DNA of 5,281 nt from CAYUUW01 sp964448005 (GTDB taxonomy: Bacteria; Patescibacteriota; Gracilibacteria; UM-FILTER-43-11), in contig CAYUUW010000071.1 in the NCBI GenBank assembly GCA_964448005.1, forward strand, positions 1 through 5,281, read 5' to 3'. The position numbers were made by a program, and so were the translations under genes. This document shows, one piece after another, positions 1 to 4,816 of the stretch. How positions within the stretch are numbered: the stretch's first letter is position 1; each line of letters starts with the position of its first letter. The notes below the pieces were generated by a model. That model searched no databases. It had not been told where the DNA came from and saw only the letters and a program-made list of their open reading frames with translations.

Positions 1-54
1 CCAGCGGGCTGTGAAATCAGTTTGCTTGTGCAACGCGCCGTGCTTGCGCCATGA
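1..54 (+). CDS. C-terminal end of an unidentified upstream phage gene (partial)
   Basis: The frame starting at base 1 is open and ends at the TGA at 52-54, giving 17 residues (PAGCEISLLVQRAVLAP). Its stop overlaps the ATG of the next gene as ATGA, the same tight coupling used elsewhere in this window, which is the main reason to prefer this frame. Another frame has a TGA at 12-14, and a third runs on to about base 150, so the assignment is not certain. The fragment is too short to identify a family. A structural gene is expected from the context, but that is inference. Confidence 0.5.
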   Translation, partial: PAGCEISLLVQRAVLAP

Positions 55-545
55 CCTCGATCGCAACAGTCAAGCCACCACGCGAGCTCGACTATTTGTC
101 GGGCAAGTGGACGATCACCGGGTCAAATCCAACGGTGCAAAGTATTATTAATGGCTCAGTCGCTTCATTTACAAGAGAAGCTCATCGTGGTGCGTTGTAC
201 ATCGAATCTGACTTCGGCGTTGGATTAATTGATAACGTCATTCGTGGATTCAAGGTAGGCAGTCGCTATCGCTGCTCAGCTGGCGGGCAATTGCATGGGG
301 CGAATGCTTTTGTTCGTTTGTGTTGGATCAATAAGTGGACAGGAATCCGGTTTGGTGTTGAATTAAGAGCGCGCGGTAAGTCTCATGTTTCTGGTGTAAA
401 TGCTCTGCCAATTGGTGATGCAATTTTTAAATGCGAAAACCAAAACGACGCGTTAAGTATTGTGACGATATCGGTTTCAGGTTCTGGTGTCGCGTTGTTC
501 AACGACCCGCTGTTCTCGTTTTTTGAAATCGAGGAGTTGCCGTGA
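51..545 (+). CDS. Hypothetical beta-rich phage protein, paralogue 1 of 3
   Basis: I do not recognise a named family for this 164-aa protein. It has no signal peptide or membrane segment and looks soluble and beta-rich, with alternating hydrophobic residues and many Gly and Ser. Three landmarks tie it to the two genes that follow: LDYLSGKW at residues 13-20, FKVGSRYRC at 67-75, and a C-terminus FSFFEIEELP at 155-164. The middle has diverged most and carries three cysteines (75, 91, 128). The ATG at 51 overlaps the upstream stop (ATGA). There is no clear Shine-Dalgarno, so translation is probably coupled. The 'F-x-G-x-x-Y-R' strand resembles the GK-Y motif seen in jelly-roll carbohydrate-binding folds, so a virion decoration or receptor-contact role is possible, but this is speculation. 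Confidence 0.8.
   Translation: MTSIATVKPPRELDYLSGKWTITGSNPTVQSIINGSVASFTREAHRGALYIESDFGVGLIDNVIRGFKVGSRYRCSAGGQLHGANAFVRLCWINKWTGIRFGVELRARGKSHVSGVNALPIGDAIFKCENQNDALSIVTISVSGSGVALFNDPLFSFFEIEELP
531..536 (+). promoter_or_regulatory. Shine-Dalgarno for paralogue 2 (GAGGAG)
   Basis: GAGGAG lies inside the end of paralogue 1, five bases before the GTG at 542. It supports a GTG start overlapping the previous stop (GTGA) rather than a later ATG. Confidence 0.7.
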
Positions 546-976
546 CCCATGTCAAAAGAATAACCCCAAAATATGAAAAAGATCATTTGAGCGGGCAGTG
601 GCAGTTTTACACAGTTGCCATAAATGCCAATGCAGAGTTCAACTTTGTCACAAAAGTTGGTGGCTTGACCGTTTCCACACAATTTTTCAGGAATTTCAAG
701 GCTGGCAAGTTGTACCGAGTGAGATACGGTGCATGGAACAACGGCAGCACTGGTTATGCAGACATCAGATTATTTGATTTGCAAAAAAATGCCTCCATAG
801 ACGCGTATACGTGGTTACACGGTTATTCAGTGTCGACAAGCCGCGCACAGATACCTGTTTCGCAAAAAACATTTGTTGCAACCGGACTTGAAATATTGAC
901 GTTGCGCATGAATTTGACTAATGAATCACTAAGTTTGGCATTTGCCCAATCGTTCATCGAAGTACAAGAACTATAG
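542..976 (+). CDS. Hypothetical beta-rich phage protein, paralogue 2 of 3
   Basis: This 144-aa soluble protein is clearly related to the next gene. The shared blocks are K-x-x-LSG-x-WQF (residues 13-22), VGGLT (39-43), FKAGKLYRVRYG (52-63), LFDLQKN (77-83), TF-ATGLE-LTLR (110-122) and SFIEVQEL (137-144). By eye roughly 45 percent of positions match paralogue 3. The GTG start is supported by GAGGAG five bases upstream and by the GTGA overlap with paralogue 1. It has no signal peptide, membrane segment or cysteine. The function is unknown. Its place among structural genes suggests a virion accessory or host-contact protein, but a non-structural accessory role cannot be excluded. Confidence 0.82.
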   Translation: MTHVKRITPKYEKDHLSGQWQFYTVAINANAEFNFVTKVGGLTVSTQFFRNFKAGKLYRVRYGAWNNGSTGYADIRLFDLQKNASIDAYTWLHGYSVSTSRAQIPVSQKTFVATGLEILTLRMNLTNESLSLAFAQSFIEVQEL

Positions 977-979
977 GGG
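975..979 (+). promoter_or_regulatory. Shine-Dalgarno for paralogue 3 (AGGGG)
   Basis: AGGGG overlaps the TAG stop of paralogue 2 and sits eight bases before the GTG at 988. It favours that GTG over the out-of-frame ATG at 981. The GTG frame is the one that encodes the conserved paralogue blocks. Confidence 0.6.
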
Positions 980-987
980 CATGCGCT

Positions 988-1428
988 GTGACACAGATCA
1001 AACGATTAATTCCGCCGACGTATGTGAAAGACGTTCTCAGTGGGACTTGGCAGTTCAACACGATCGCCGTAAACGTCAACGCTGTTTTTATTTTTCCTGT
1101 AAATGTTGGAGGGCTGACTTACGGATCAGATTTCATCACTGGCTTGAAGGCTGACAAGCTGTACAGGGTTCGCTATGGCAGTTCGCTCAATGGAACTAGT
1201 GGAGTGGCTTGCGTCAACTTGTTTGAGTTGCAAAAAAACGAATTTATGAGCGCGCGCACACAATTTTTCGGCCCGATAGTCGTGACCGATAAAACACCGG
1301 TACCGCTGAACCAGCAGACATTTTTGGCTACAGGGCTTGAGAAATTAACTCTGCGAATAACGCCATACCCATCCAGTTCGCTAACTTTGCGGCACGCATA
1401 TTCTTTTATTGAGGTGTTGGAGATTTAA
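988..1428 (+). CDS. Hypothetical beta-rich phage protein, paralogue 3 of 3
   Basis: This 146-aa protein is the closest relative of paralogue 2. It repeats the same order of blocks: IKRLIPP-TY-KD-LSG-WQF (residues 4-23), VGGLT (40-44), KADKLYRVRYG (54-64), LFELQKN (78-84), QTF-ATGLE-LTLR (110-123) and YSFIEVLEI (138-146). The GTG start has AGGGG upstream at good spacing. The predicted structure is a single compact beta domain without a signal peptide or membrane helix. It sits immediately before the holin gene, with only two bases between the stop and the next ATG, so the three paralogues and the holin are likely co-transcribed. I do not recognise the family. A tail- or capsid-associated binding domain is the best guess. 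Confidence 0.82.
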   Translation: MTQIKRLIPPTYVKDVLSGTWQFNTIAVNVNAVFIFPVNVGGLTYGSDFITGLKADKLYRVRYGSSLNGTSGVACVNLFELQKNEFMSARTQFFGPIVVTDKTPVPLNQQTFLATGLEKLTLRITPYPSSSLTLRHAYSFIEVLEI

Positions 1429-1430
1429 CA

Positions 1431-1658
1431 ATGCAAGACCAAACATTTGAGACAACGATCAGTACTGTCGCAAGCAAAGCCACCTATTCTGGCGCGGGTA
1501 CGAGTGTGGTTGGCTGGGTGCTGTCAAGCGAGTTCACGCTCGTTTTTGGTCTTTTGGTTGCGATTGGCGGATTTTTTGTGAATTGGTATTACAAATATAA
1601 AGAGGACAAGCGGCAACAAGCCGAGCATGAGCGTCGCATGGGGCTTTACGACTACTAA
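1431..1658 (+). CDS. Putative phage holin, HP1-type
   Basis: This 75-aa protein matches small phage holins in size and layout. A short polar N-terminus carries the TYSGAG-like stretch (residues 18-23). One strong membrane segment follows at about residues 34-54 (from FTLVFGLLVAIGG into FVNWYY). The C-terminal tail is highly charged (KYKEDKRQQAEHERR, 55-69). The NWYYK-KED-R pattern after the helix is typical of the HP1 holin family as I know it. Holins form inner-membrane lesions that start lysis and let endolysin reach the wall. A GGAG at 1419-1422 lies eight bases before the ATG. No endolysin or spanin gene is next to it; the following gene is the capsid protease, which is an unusual position for a lysis gene. 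Confidence is good for a small membrane protein and fair for holin function. Confidence 0.75.
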   Translation: MQDQTFETTISTVASKATYSGAGTSVVGWVLSSEFTLVFGLLVAIGGFFVNWYYKYKEDKRQQAEHERRMGLYDY

Positions 1659-1661
1659 ATT

Positions 1662-1674
1662 TATTTCGGAAATA
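1662..1674. repeat. Short 13-bp palindrome in the holin-capsid gap
   Basis: TATTTC and GAAATA flank a single central G in the 58-base gap between the holin stop and the capsid-protease start. The arms are AT-rich. It could be an operator-like site or chance. I see no convincing -35/-10 promoter beside it. Confidence 0.3.
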
Positions 1675-1716
1675 CCACCAGTGGAATCCTCGAACAATTT
1701 ATTGGACCATGCGCCC

Positions 1717-3573
1717 ATGAGTAAGACGATTGAACAGCGGCTGGCCGCCATCAAGAAGGATGGTGGCATTTATCGTGTGGCGGAGGTGCGTCAGATTGAT
1801 GCGCAGGCGCGCACGGTTGAGTTGGCGTTCAGTTCTGACATTGAGGTGCAGCGCTGGTGGGGCGTGGAGGTGTTGAGTCATGAGCCGGATGCGGTTGTAC
1901 TCACGCGATTGCAGGATGGCGCGCCACTGTTGGTAAACCACGACACCGCAGATCAGGTCGGTGTCATTGAATCTGTCTCTATCGACGCAGATCGGCGGGG
2001 CCGAGCTGTTGTTCGCTTCGGGCGAAGCGAGCGGGCCGAGGAGATTTTCGTTGACGTTCAGGACGGAATACGCAAACACGTGTCCGTTGGTTACATCATT
2101 CACGAGGCAAAGCTCAAAGAGGAGCGTGAAGGTGATGATGTGTGGACGGTCACCAGGTGGGAGCCTTTCGAGGTATCGATTGTGCCCTTACCAGCCGACA
2201 TCACTGTTGGCATTGGGCGAGCGCTTGAGATGAAAGACCCAAAAATCGAAACTAAACATGAACCGCAAAAGGAAACACGAAAAATGGAAACAGAATTGAA
2301 AGACCCAGTGAAAGAACAAACTCCACCAGTTGACGCTCAGGCCGAGCGCAACAAGGCGACAGAAAGTGAGCGCGCGCGAGTGCGCTCCATCGTCGAAATG
2401 GGTGAGAAATTTAAGGCCGAAGAGCTCGCACGCGAGGCCGTGAAAGAGGGCACCAGCGTAGCTGAGTTTCAGCGCAACTTGCTGGATCACGTTAACGGAA
2501 AAATTCAACGCCCGCTCTCGGAGCAAATGCGCGACGCGGACGTTGGGTTGAGCGACAAAGAGGTACGTAACTTTAGTTTTATGCGCGTGATTCGTGCTCT
2601 GGCAGAGCCAACCGACACATCTGCACAAAAGGCGGCTGCGTTTGAGTTTGAGGCATCACGTGCAGCGGCGGCCAAGCGCGGCAAAGAGTCCGATAAGTTT
2701 ATTGTGCCCACCGATGTGTTGACGCGAGCGCTCAACACAAGCACCTCCGCAACTGCTGCTGGTGATACCGGTGGTAATTTGATTGCGACAAACTTGTTGG
2801 CATCGAGTTTCATCGACATTTTGCGCAACCGTGCGACGATCATGCAGTTGGGCACGGTGGTAGGCGGCCTGGTTGGCAACATCGATATTCCAAAACAAGT
2901 CGCTGCCGCGCAAGGCTACTGGCTAGGCGAAGACGATGACGCAACGGAAGATATCTTGGAGTTGGGTCAAATTTCGATGTCGCCAAAGACGGTTGCTGCA
3001 TACAGTGAGATCACTCGTCGCCTGATGATGCAGTCATCGTTGGACGTTGAGGCGATGGTTCGCGCCGATCTTGCGCGCGCTTTGGCGCTGACCATCGACA
3101 AGGCTGGTTACTACGGTACCGGCACTTCTCATCAGCCGCTTGGCGTTGTGAATCACAACGGTATCAACGGTGTGAACTTTGCAAACGTACAACCTACGTT
3201 TGCTGAAATTGTTGCGATGGAGACGGCAATTTCGATGGACAACGCAGATGTCAATAGTATGGCCTACGTGGGCAACGCGTCTTTCCGTGGTCACGCCAAG
3301 ACGACGGAGAAGTTTTTGCAAACCGGTATGACACTTTGGGAGAGCGGCGGTACAGTCAATGGCTATCGCACCGAGATCACCAATCAATTGACCACGGGGG
3401 ATGTGGTCATGGGCAACTTCGCCGATTTGCTGGTTGGCATGTGGGGTGGGCTTGACTTGACGGTTGACCCCTACAGTGGCAGCAAAAAGGGCCGCTTGCG
3501 CGTGGTGGTTTTCCAAGACGTTGATTTCGTTTTGCGCCGTACCGAGTCATTCTGTCTTGGCCGTAAGCCGTAA
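1717..3573 (+). CDS. Fused HK97-type prohead protease and major capsid protein
   Basis: The 618-aa product combines three parts. Residues about 15-170 are a prohead protease of the HK97 type (peptidase family S78). The probable catalytic His75 lies in LLVNHDTADQVG and Ser123 in HVSVGY; the WEPFEVSIVPLPAD block (148-161) contains the candidate acidic residue Glu152. Residues about 172-320 are charged and helical, like the scaffold or delta region that is removed during maturation. Residues about 350-618 are the HK97-fold capsid, with GDTGGNL (349-355), YSEITRRLMMQSS (429-441) and GTGTSHQPLG (467-476). The protease would cut away the scaffold and itself inside the procapsid. I chose the ATG at 1717 because the family's conserved region begins soon after it. 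An in-frame ATG at 1627 would add 30 residues but overlap the holin by 32 bases; a GTG at 1681 is also possible. None has a strong ribosome binding site. Confidence 0.93.
   Translation: MSKTIEQRLAAIKKDGGIYRVAEVRQIDAQARTVELAFSSDIEVQRWWGVEVLSHEPDAVVLTRLQDGAPLLVNHDTADQVGVIESVSIDADRRGRAVVRFGRSERAEEIFVDVQDGIRKHVSVGYIIHEAKLKEEREGDDVWTVTRWEPFEVSIVPLPADITVGIGRALEMKDPKIETKHEPQKETRKMETELKDPVKEQTPPVDAQAERNKATESERARVRSIVEMGEKFKAEELAREAVKEGTSVAEFQRNLLDHVNGKIQRPLSEQMRDADVGLSDKEVRNFSFMRVIRALAEPTDTSAQKAAAFEFEASRAAAAKRGKESDKFIVPTDVLTRALNTSTSATAAGDTGGNLIATNLLASSFIDILRNRATIMQLGTVVGGLVGNIDIPKQVAAAQGYWLGEDDDATEDILELGQISMSPKTVAAYSEITRRLMMQSSLDVEAMVRADLARALALTIDKAGYYGTGTSHQPLGVVNHNGINGVNFANVQPTFAEIVAMETAISMDNADVNSMAYVGNASFRGHAKTTEKFLQTGMTLWESGGTVNGYRTEITNQLTTGDVVMGNFADLLVGMWGGLDLTVDPYSGSKKGRLRVVVFQDVDFVLRRTESFCLGRKP
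2269..2286 (+). promoter_or_regulatory. Possible internal ribosome binding site and start within the capsid fusion gene
   Basis: AAGGAA (2269-2274) stands nine bases before an in-frame ATG at 2284 (codon 190 of the fusion). This is exactly where the protease domain has ended and the scaffold-like segment begins. Initiation here would give a 429-aa scaffold-capsid protein without the protease. The signal is visible in the sequence; its use is inference. Confidence 0.4.
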
Positions 3574-3588
3574 GCCTTAAACACAAAA

Positions 3589-3620
3589 GACACAGGGAGT
3601 CGGTGCCGCCTCCCTGTGTC
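3589..3620 (+). promoter_or_regulatory. Perfect 11-bp inverted repeat (hairpin) after the capsid gene
   Basis: GACACAGGGAG (3589-3599) and CTCCCTGTGTC (3610-3620) are exact reverse complements around a 10-base loop. The loop could itself extend the stem by two C-G pairs after one mismatch. The hairpin starts 15 bases after the capsid stop codon. On the + strand it is followed by AAAAA rather than a T run, so it is not a classic intrinsic terminator in the direction of the genes. Read on the - strand it is followed by TTTTGTGT and would look more like one. For + strand mRNA a role in partial termination, 3'-end protection or processing of the capsid transcript is plausible. Confidence 0.6.
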
Positions 3621-3626
3621 AAAAAC

Positions 3627-3632
3627 GGAGGT
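3627..3632 (+). promoter_or_regulatory. Strong Shine-Dalgarno deciding the start at 3640 (GGAGGT)
   Basis: GGAGGT lies seven bases before the ATG at 3640. It is the best ribosome binding site in the window, and it rules against the in-frame GTG at 3616, which lies inside the hairpin stem. Confidence 0.8.
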
Positions 3633-3639
3633 GTCAACC

Positions 3640-3912
3640 ATGCACAAGAAGATACAGCTCGAGGTGATGAGCGCGTTTCTTGTCGACGGAAAAATCGTCA
3701 AGATTGGGGATGTTGTTGAGGTATCGGAGCACGAGGCCAAACAGCTTTTGCATAGAGGAAAGGCAGTCTTGTCTGCCCTGCAATTTGCTGATGTTTCGAC
3801 CGAACAGCAACCAGAGCAACCAGAGCAGGTTGAGCAGGTTGAGCAGGGCAATGAGTCTGCTGGCGATGTCAATCCCGTTCGCAAAGTCCTCTCCATCAAA
3901 AAGAGCAAGTGA
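3640..3912 (+). CDS. Small head protein in the lambda FI position, with (P/V)EQ repeats
   Basis: This 90-aa protein has two parts. Residues 1-50 form a compact domain (IQLEVMSAFLVDGKIVKIGD, then VVEVSEHEAKQLLHRGKAVL). It resembles the small phage domain I know as DUF7210, with the pattern G-x-x-V-x-V-(6)-A-x-x-L-x-x-R-G-x-A. Residues 55-69 are EQQ-PEQ-PEQ-VEQ-VEQ, an acidic and probably disordered linker, followed by a basic end (RKVLSIKKSK). The gene lies between the capsid gene and the gpFII-like gene, where lambda has FI, a packaging accessory protein that binds the capsid. From memory, the C-terminal domain of lambda gpFI shows a similar pattern, so a gpFI-like role is a reasonable inference. 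The ATG at 3640 is set by the strong GGAGGT. The stop overlaps the next start (TGATG). Confidence 0.85.
   Translation: MHKKIQLEVMSAFLVDGKIVKIGDVVEVSEHEAKQLLHRGKAVLSALQFADVSTEQQPEQPEQVEQVEQGNESAGDVNPVRKVLSIKKSK
3802..3846 (+). repeat. Tandem 9-bp repeat encoding EQQ-PEQ-PEQ-VEQ-VEQ
   Basis: Five imperfect 9-base units lie in frame: GAACAGCAA, CCAGAGCAA, CCAGAGCAG, GTTGAGCAG, GTTGAGCAG. The last two are identical. The array can change length in three-residue steps without breaking the reading frame. Confidence 0.8.
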
Positions 3913-4223
3913 TGCCGTCCCCCGCTTGGGAAAACCTAGATGATTTTTTGAGCGTGGATGATTTTGCAACAAGCGTGCTTGTGCGGCTTCAAGACGGTAG
4001 CGAGCGTGTCATCAGCGCCATTTTTGATGATCCGTACCTTAATGCTCAGCTGGGCGAATATGAAATGGATACCAGCCGCCCACGTGTGACTTGCAAAGAG
4101 TCGGATGTGATGGGTGTGCAGCGGGGTGATGTGGTGGTGCTGAATGGCAAAACCTACGATGTGCGTAGTGCACCGCAGTCTGATGGGGTGGGTGTGGCTA
4201 TGTTGGAACTTGCTCCGCAGTAA
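3912..4223 (+). CDS. Head-tail joining protein, lambda gpFII-like
   Basis: This 103-aa protein fits the size and pattern of the lambda gpFII head-tail attachment family. Shared features are a helical N-terminus, the V-x-x-x-FDDPY block at residues 33-42 (compare VIRGVFDDP in gpFII), a central acidic loop, R-P-R-V-T-C (56-61), and a C-terminal barrel with RGD-x-V-x-(L)-NGK-TYDVRS (71-86). Proteins of this type sit below the portal as a stopper that keeps packaged DNA in the head and provides the surface for tail docking. The ATG at 3912 overlaps the preceding stop (TGATG), which suggests translational coupling; a GTG at 3909 would add one residue. No strong ribosome binding site is visible. 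Position after the FI-type gene and before the Z-type gene supports the assignment. Confidence 0.78.
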   Translation: MPSPAWENLDDFLSVDDFATSVLVRLQDGSERVISAIFDDPYLNAQLGEYEMDTSRPRVTCKESDVMGVQRGDVVVLNGKTYDVRSAPQSDGVGVAMLELAPQ

Positions 4224-4234
4224 GGGGAGTTGCC

Positions 4235-4816
4235 GTGCTGCACTTCGACATCAACACAAAACAGTTGCTCGGCCTTGTTGAGGAGCTTGGTGCCACCGAG
4301 AAACAGGCCAAGTTTGCGTTGAGCCGCGCACTTGGGCGAACAGCCGCAACACTGCGCAAAATGTCCGAACGCGGCTTGAAGTCGGAATTGGACCTGAAAA
4401 AATTGGCTTATATCCGACGACGCTTGAAGTCAATCCGCTTTCGGGGATACAGCGTCGAGGGGATGAAGCTTTGGTACGGGCTGAATGACGTGCCCGTCTC
4501 TGCGCTGAGGGGCAAGGTGAGTAAAGGTCGAGACGGAGGCGCTGGCTTTTCTGGCAAGGCTGGTAGCAAGTCTTTTAGCAATGGTTTTGTTGCCAAAAGT
4601 ACTTTTGGCTTTGGCCGTACGATTCTGATGCGCAAAGGCTCTTCTAGGCTTCCTCTGGAAGAGGCAAAAATGCCAGTGAAGGACCGAATGGATGTGTTTG
4701 TCGAGGATGAAATTTTTGTCAAAGCAGAAGAAATTTTCTGGAAACACTTTGAGCGCGATATCACGGCCCGTGCAAGGCACGGTGTTGGAGCAACCAATTA
4801 TCGGGGCGCTAAATGA
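4235..4816 (+). CDS. Minor tail protein Z-like (tail completion)
   Basis: This 193-aa basic protein matches the layout of the lambda gpZ family. A helical N-terminus contains KQAKFALSRALGRTAATLRK (23-42) and is followed by an Arg/Lys-rich LKKLAYIRRRLK (54-65). Then come KLWYGLNDVPVS (78-89), a glycine- and lysine-rich loop (93-117), and GFVAK-x-x-FGFGRTILMRKG-x-x-RLPL (117-141). The C-terminal part is helical and acidic or amphipathic. gpZ-type proteins act late in tail assembly, and in lambda they are needed for the DNA end to sit correctly in the tail. The GTG start has AAGGGGAG (4222-4229) five bases upstream. The stop overlaps the next start (ATGA). Confidence 0.8.
   Translation: MLHFDINTKQLLGLVEELGATEKQAKFALSRALGRTAATLRKMSERGLKSELDLKKLAYIRRRLKSIRFRGYSVEGMKLWYGLNDVPVSALRGKVSKGRDGGAGFSGKAGSKSFSNGFVAKSTFGFGRTILMRKGSSRLPLEEAKMPVKDRMDVFVEDEIFVKAEEIFWKHFERDITARARHGVGATNYRGAK

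Noticed and set aside
942..1154. A 70-codon + strand open frame across the junction of paralogues 2 and 3
   Set aside because: It overlaps both genes in another frame, has no ribosome binding site and encodes a Cys/Arg-rich sequence without family features. The alternative frame holds the conserved paralogue motifs.
1232..1239. A AAA AAC slippery-type heptamer in paralogue 3, with a matching seven-A run in paralogue 2 (783-789)
   Set aside because: Both runs encode the conserved LQKN residues. A -1 shift in paralogue 3 reaches a stop after about 17 codons, and there is no evident stimulatory hairpin. Protein conservation explains the run.
2188..2628. Long - strand open frame opposite the protease-capsid gene
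   Set aside because: Its composition (runs of Phe, Leu and Cys) is that of an antisense shadow of a strongly supported gene, with no family features. The same reasoning applies to the other - strand frames across the window.
3420..3480. TTGAC-rich stretch resembling a -35 promoter element within the capsid gene
   Set aside because: The TTGACx copies are leucine-threonine and related codons, and no matching -10 element at the right spacing was seen.
3616..3639. Upstream GTG at 3616 as start of the FI-position gene
   Set aside because: It lies within the hairpin stem and has no ribosome binding site, whereas GGAGGT is ideally spaced for the ATG at 3640.
3471..3908. - strand frame with a Cys/Ser-rich repeat
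   Set aside because: The apparent Cys-rich repeat is the antisense reading of the 9-bp EQ-coding repeat in the + strand gene, and the frame crosses the capsid end and the hairpin.
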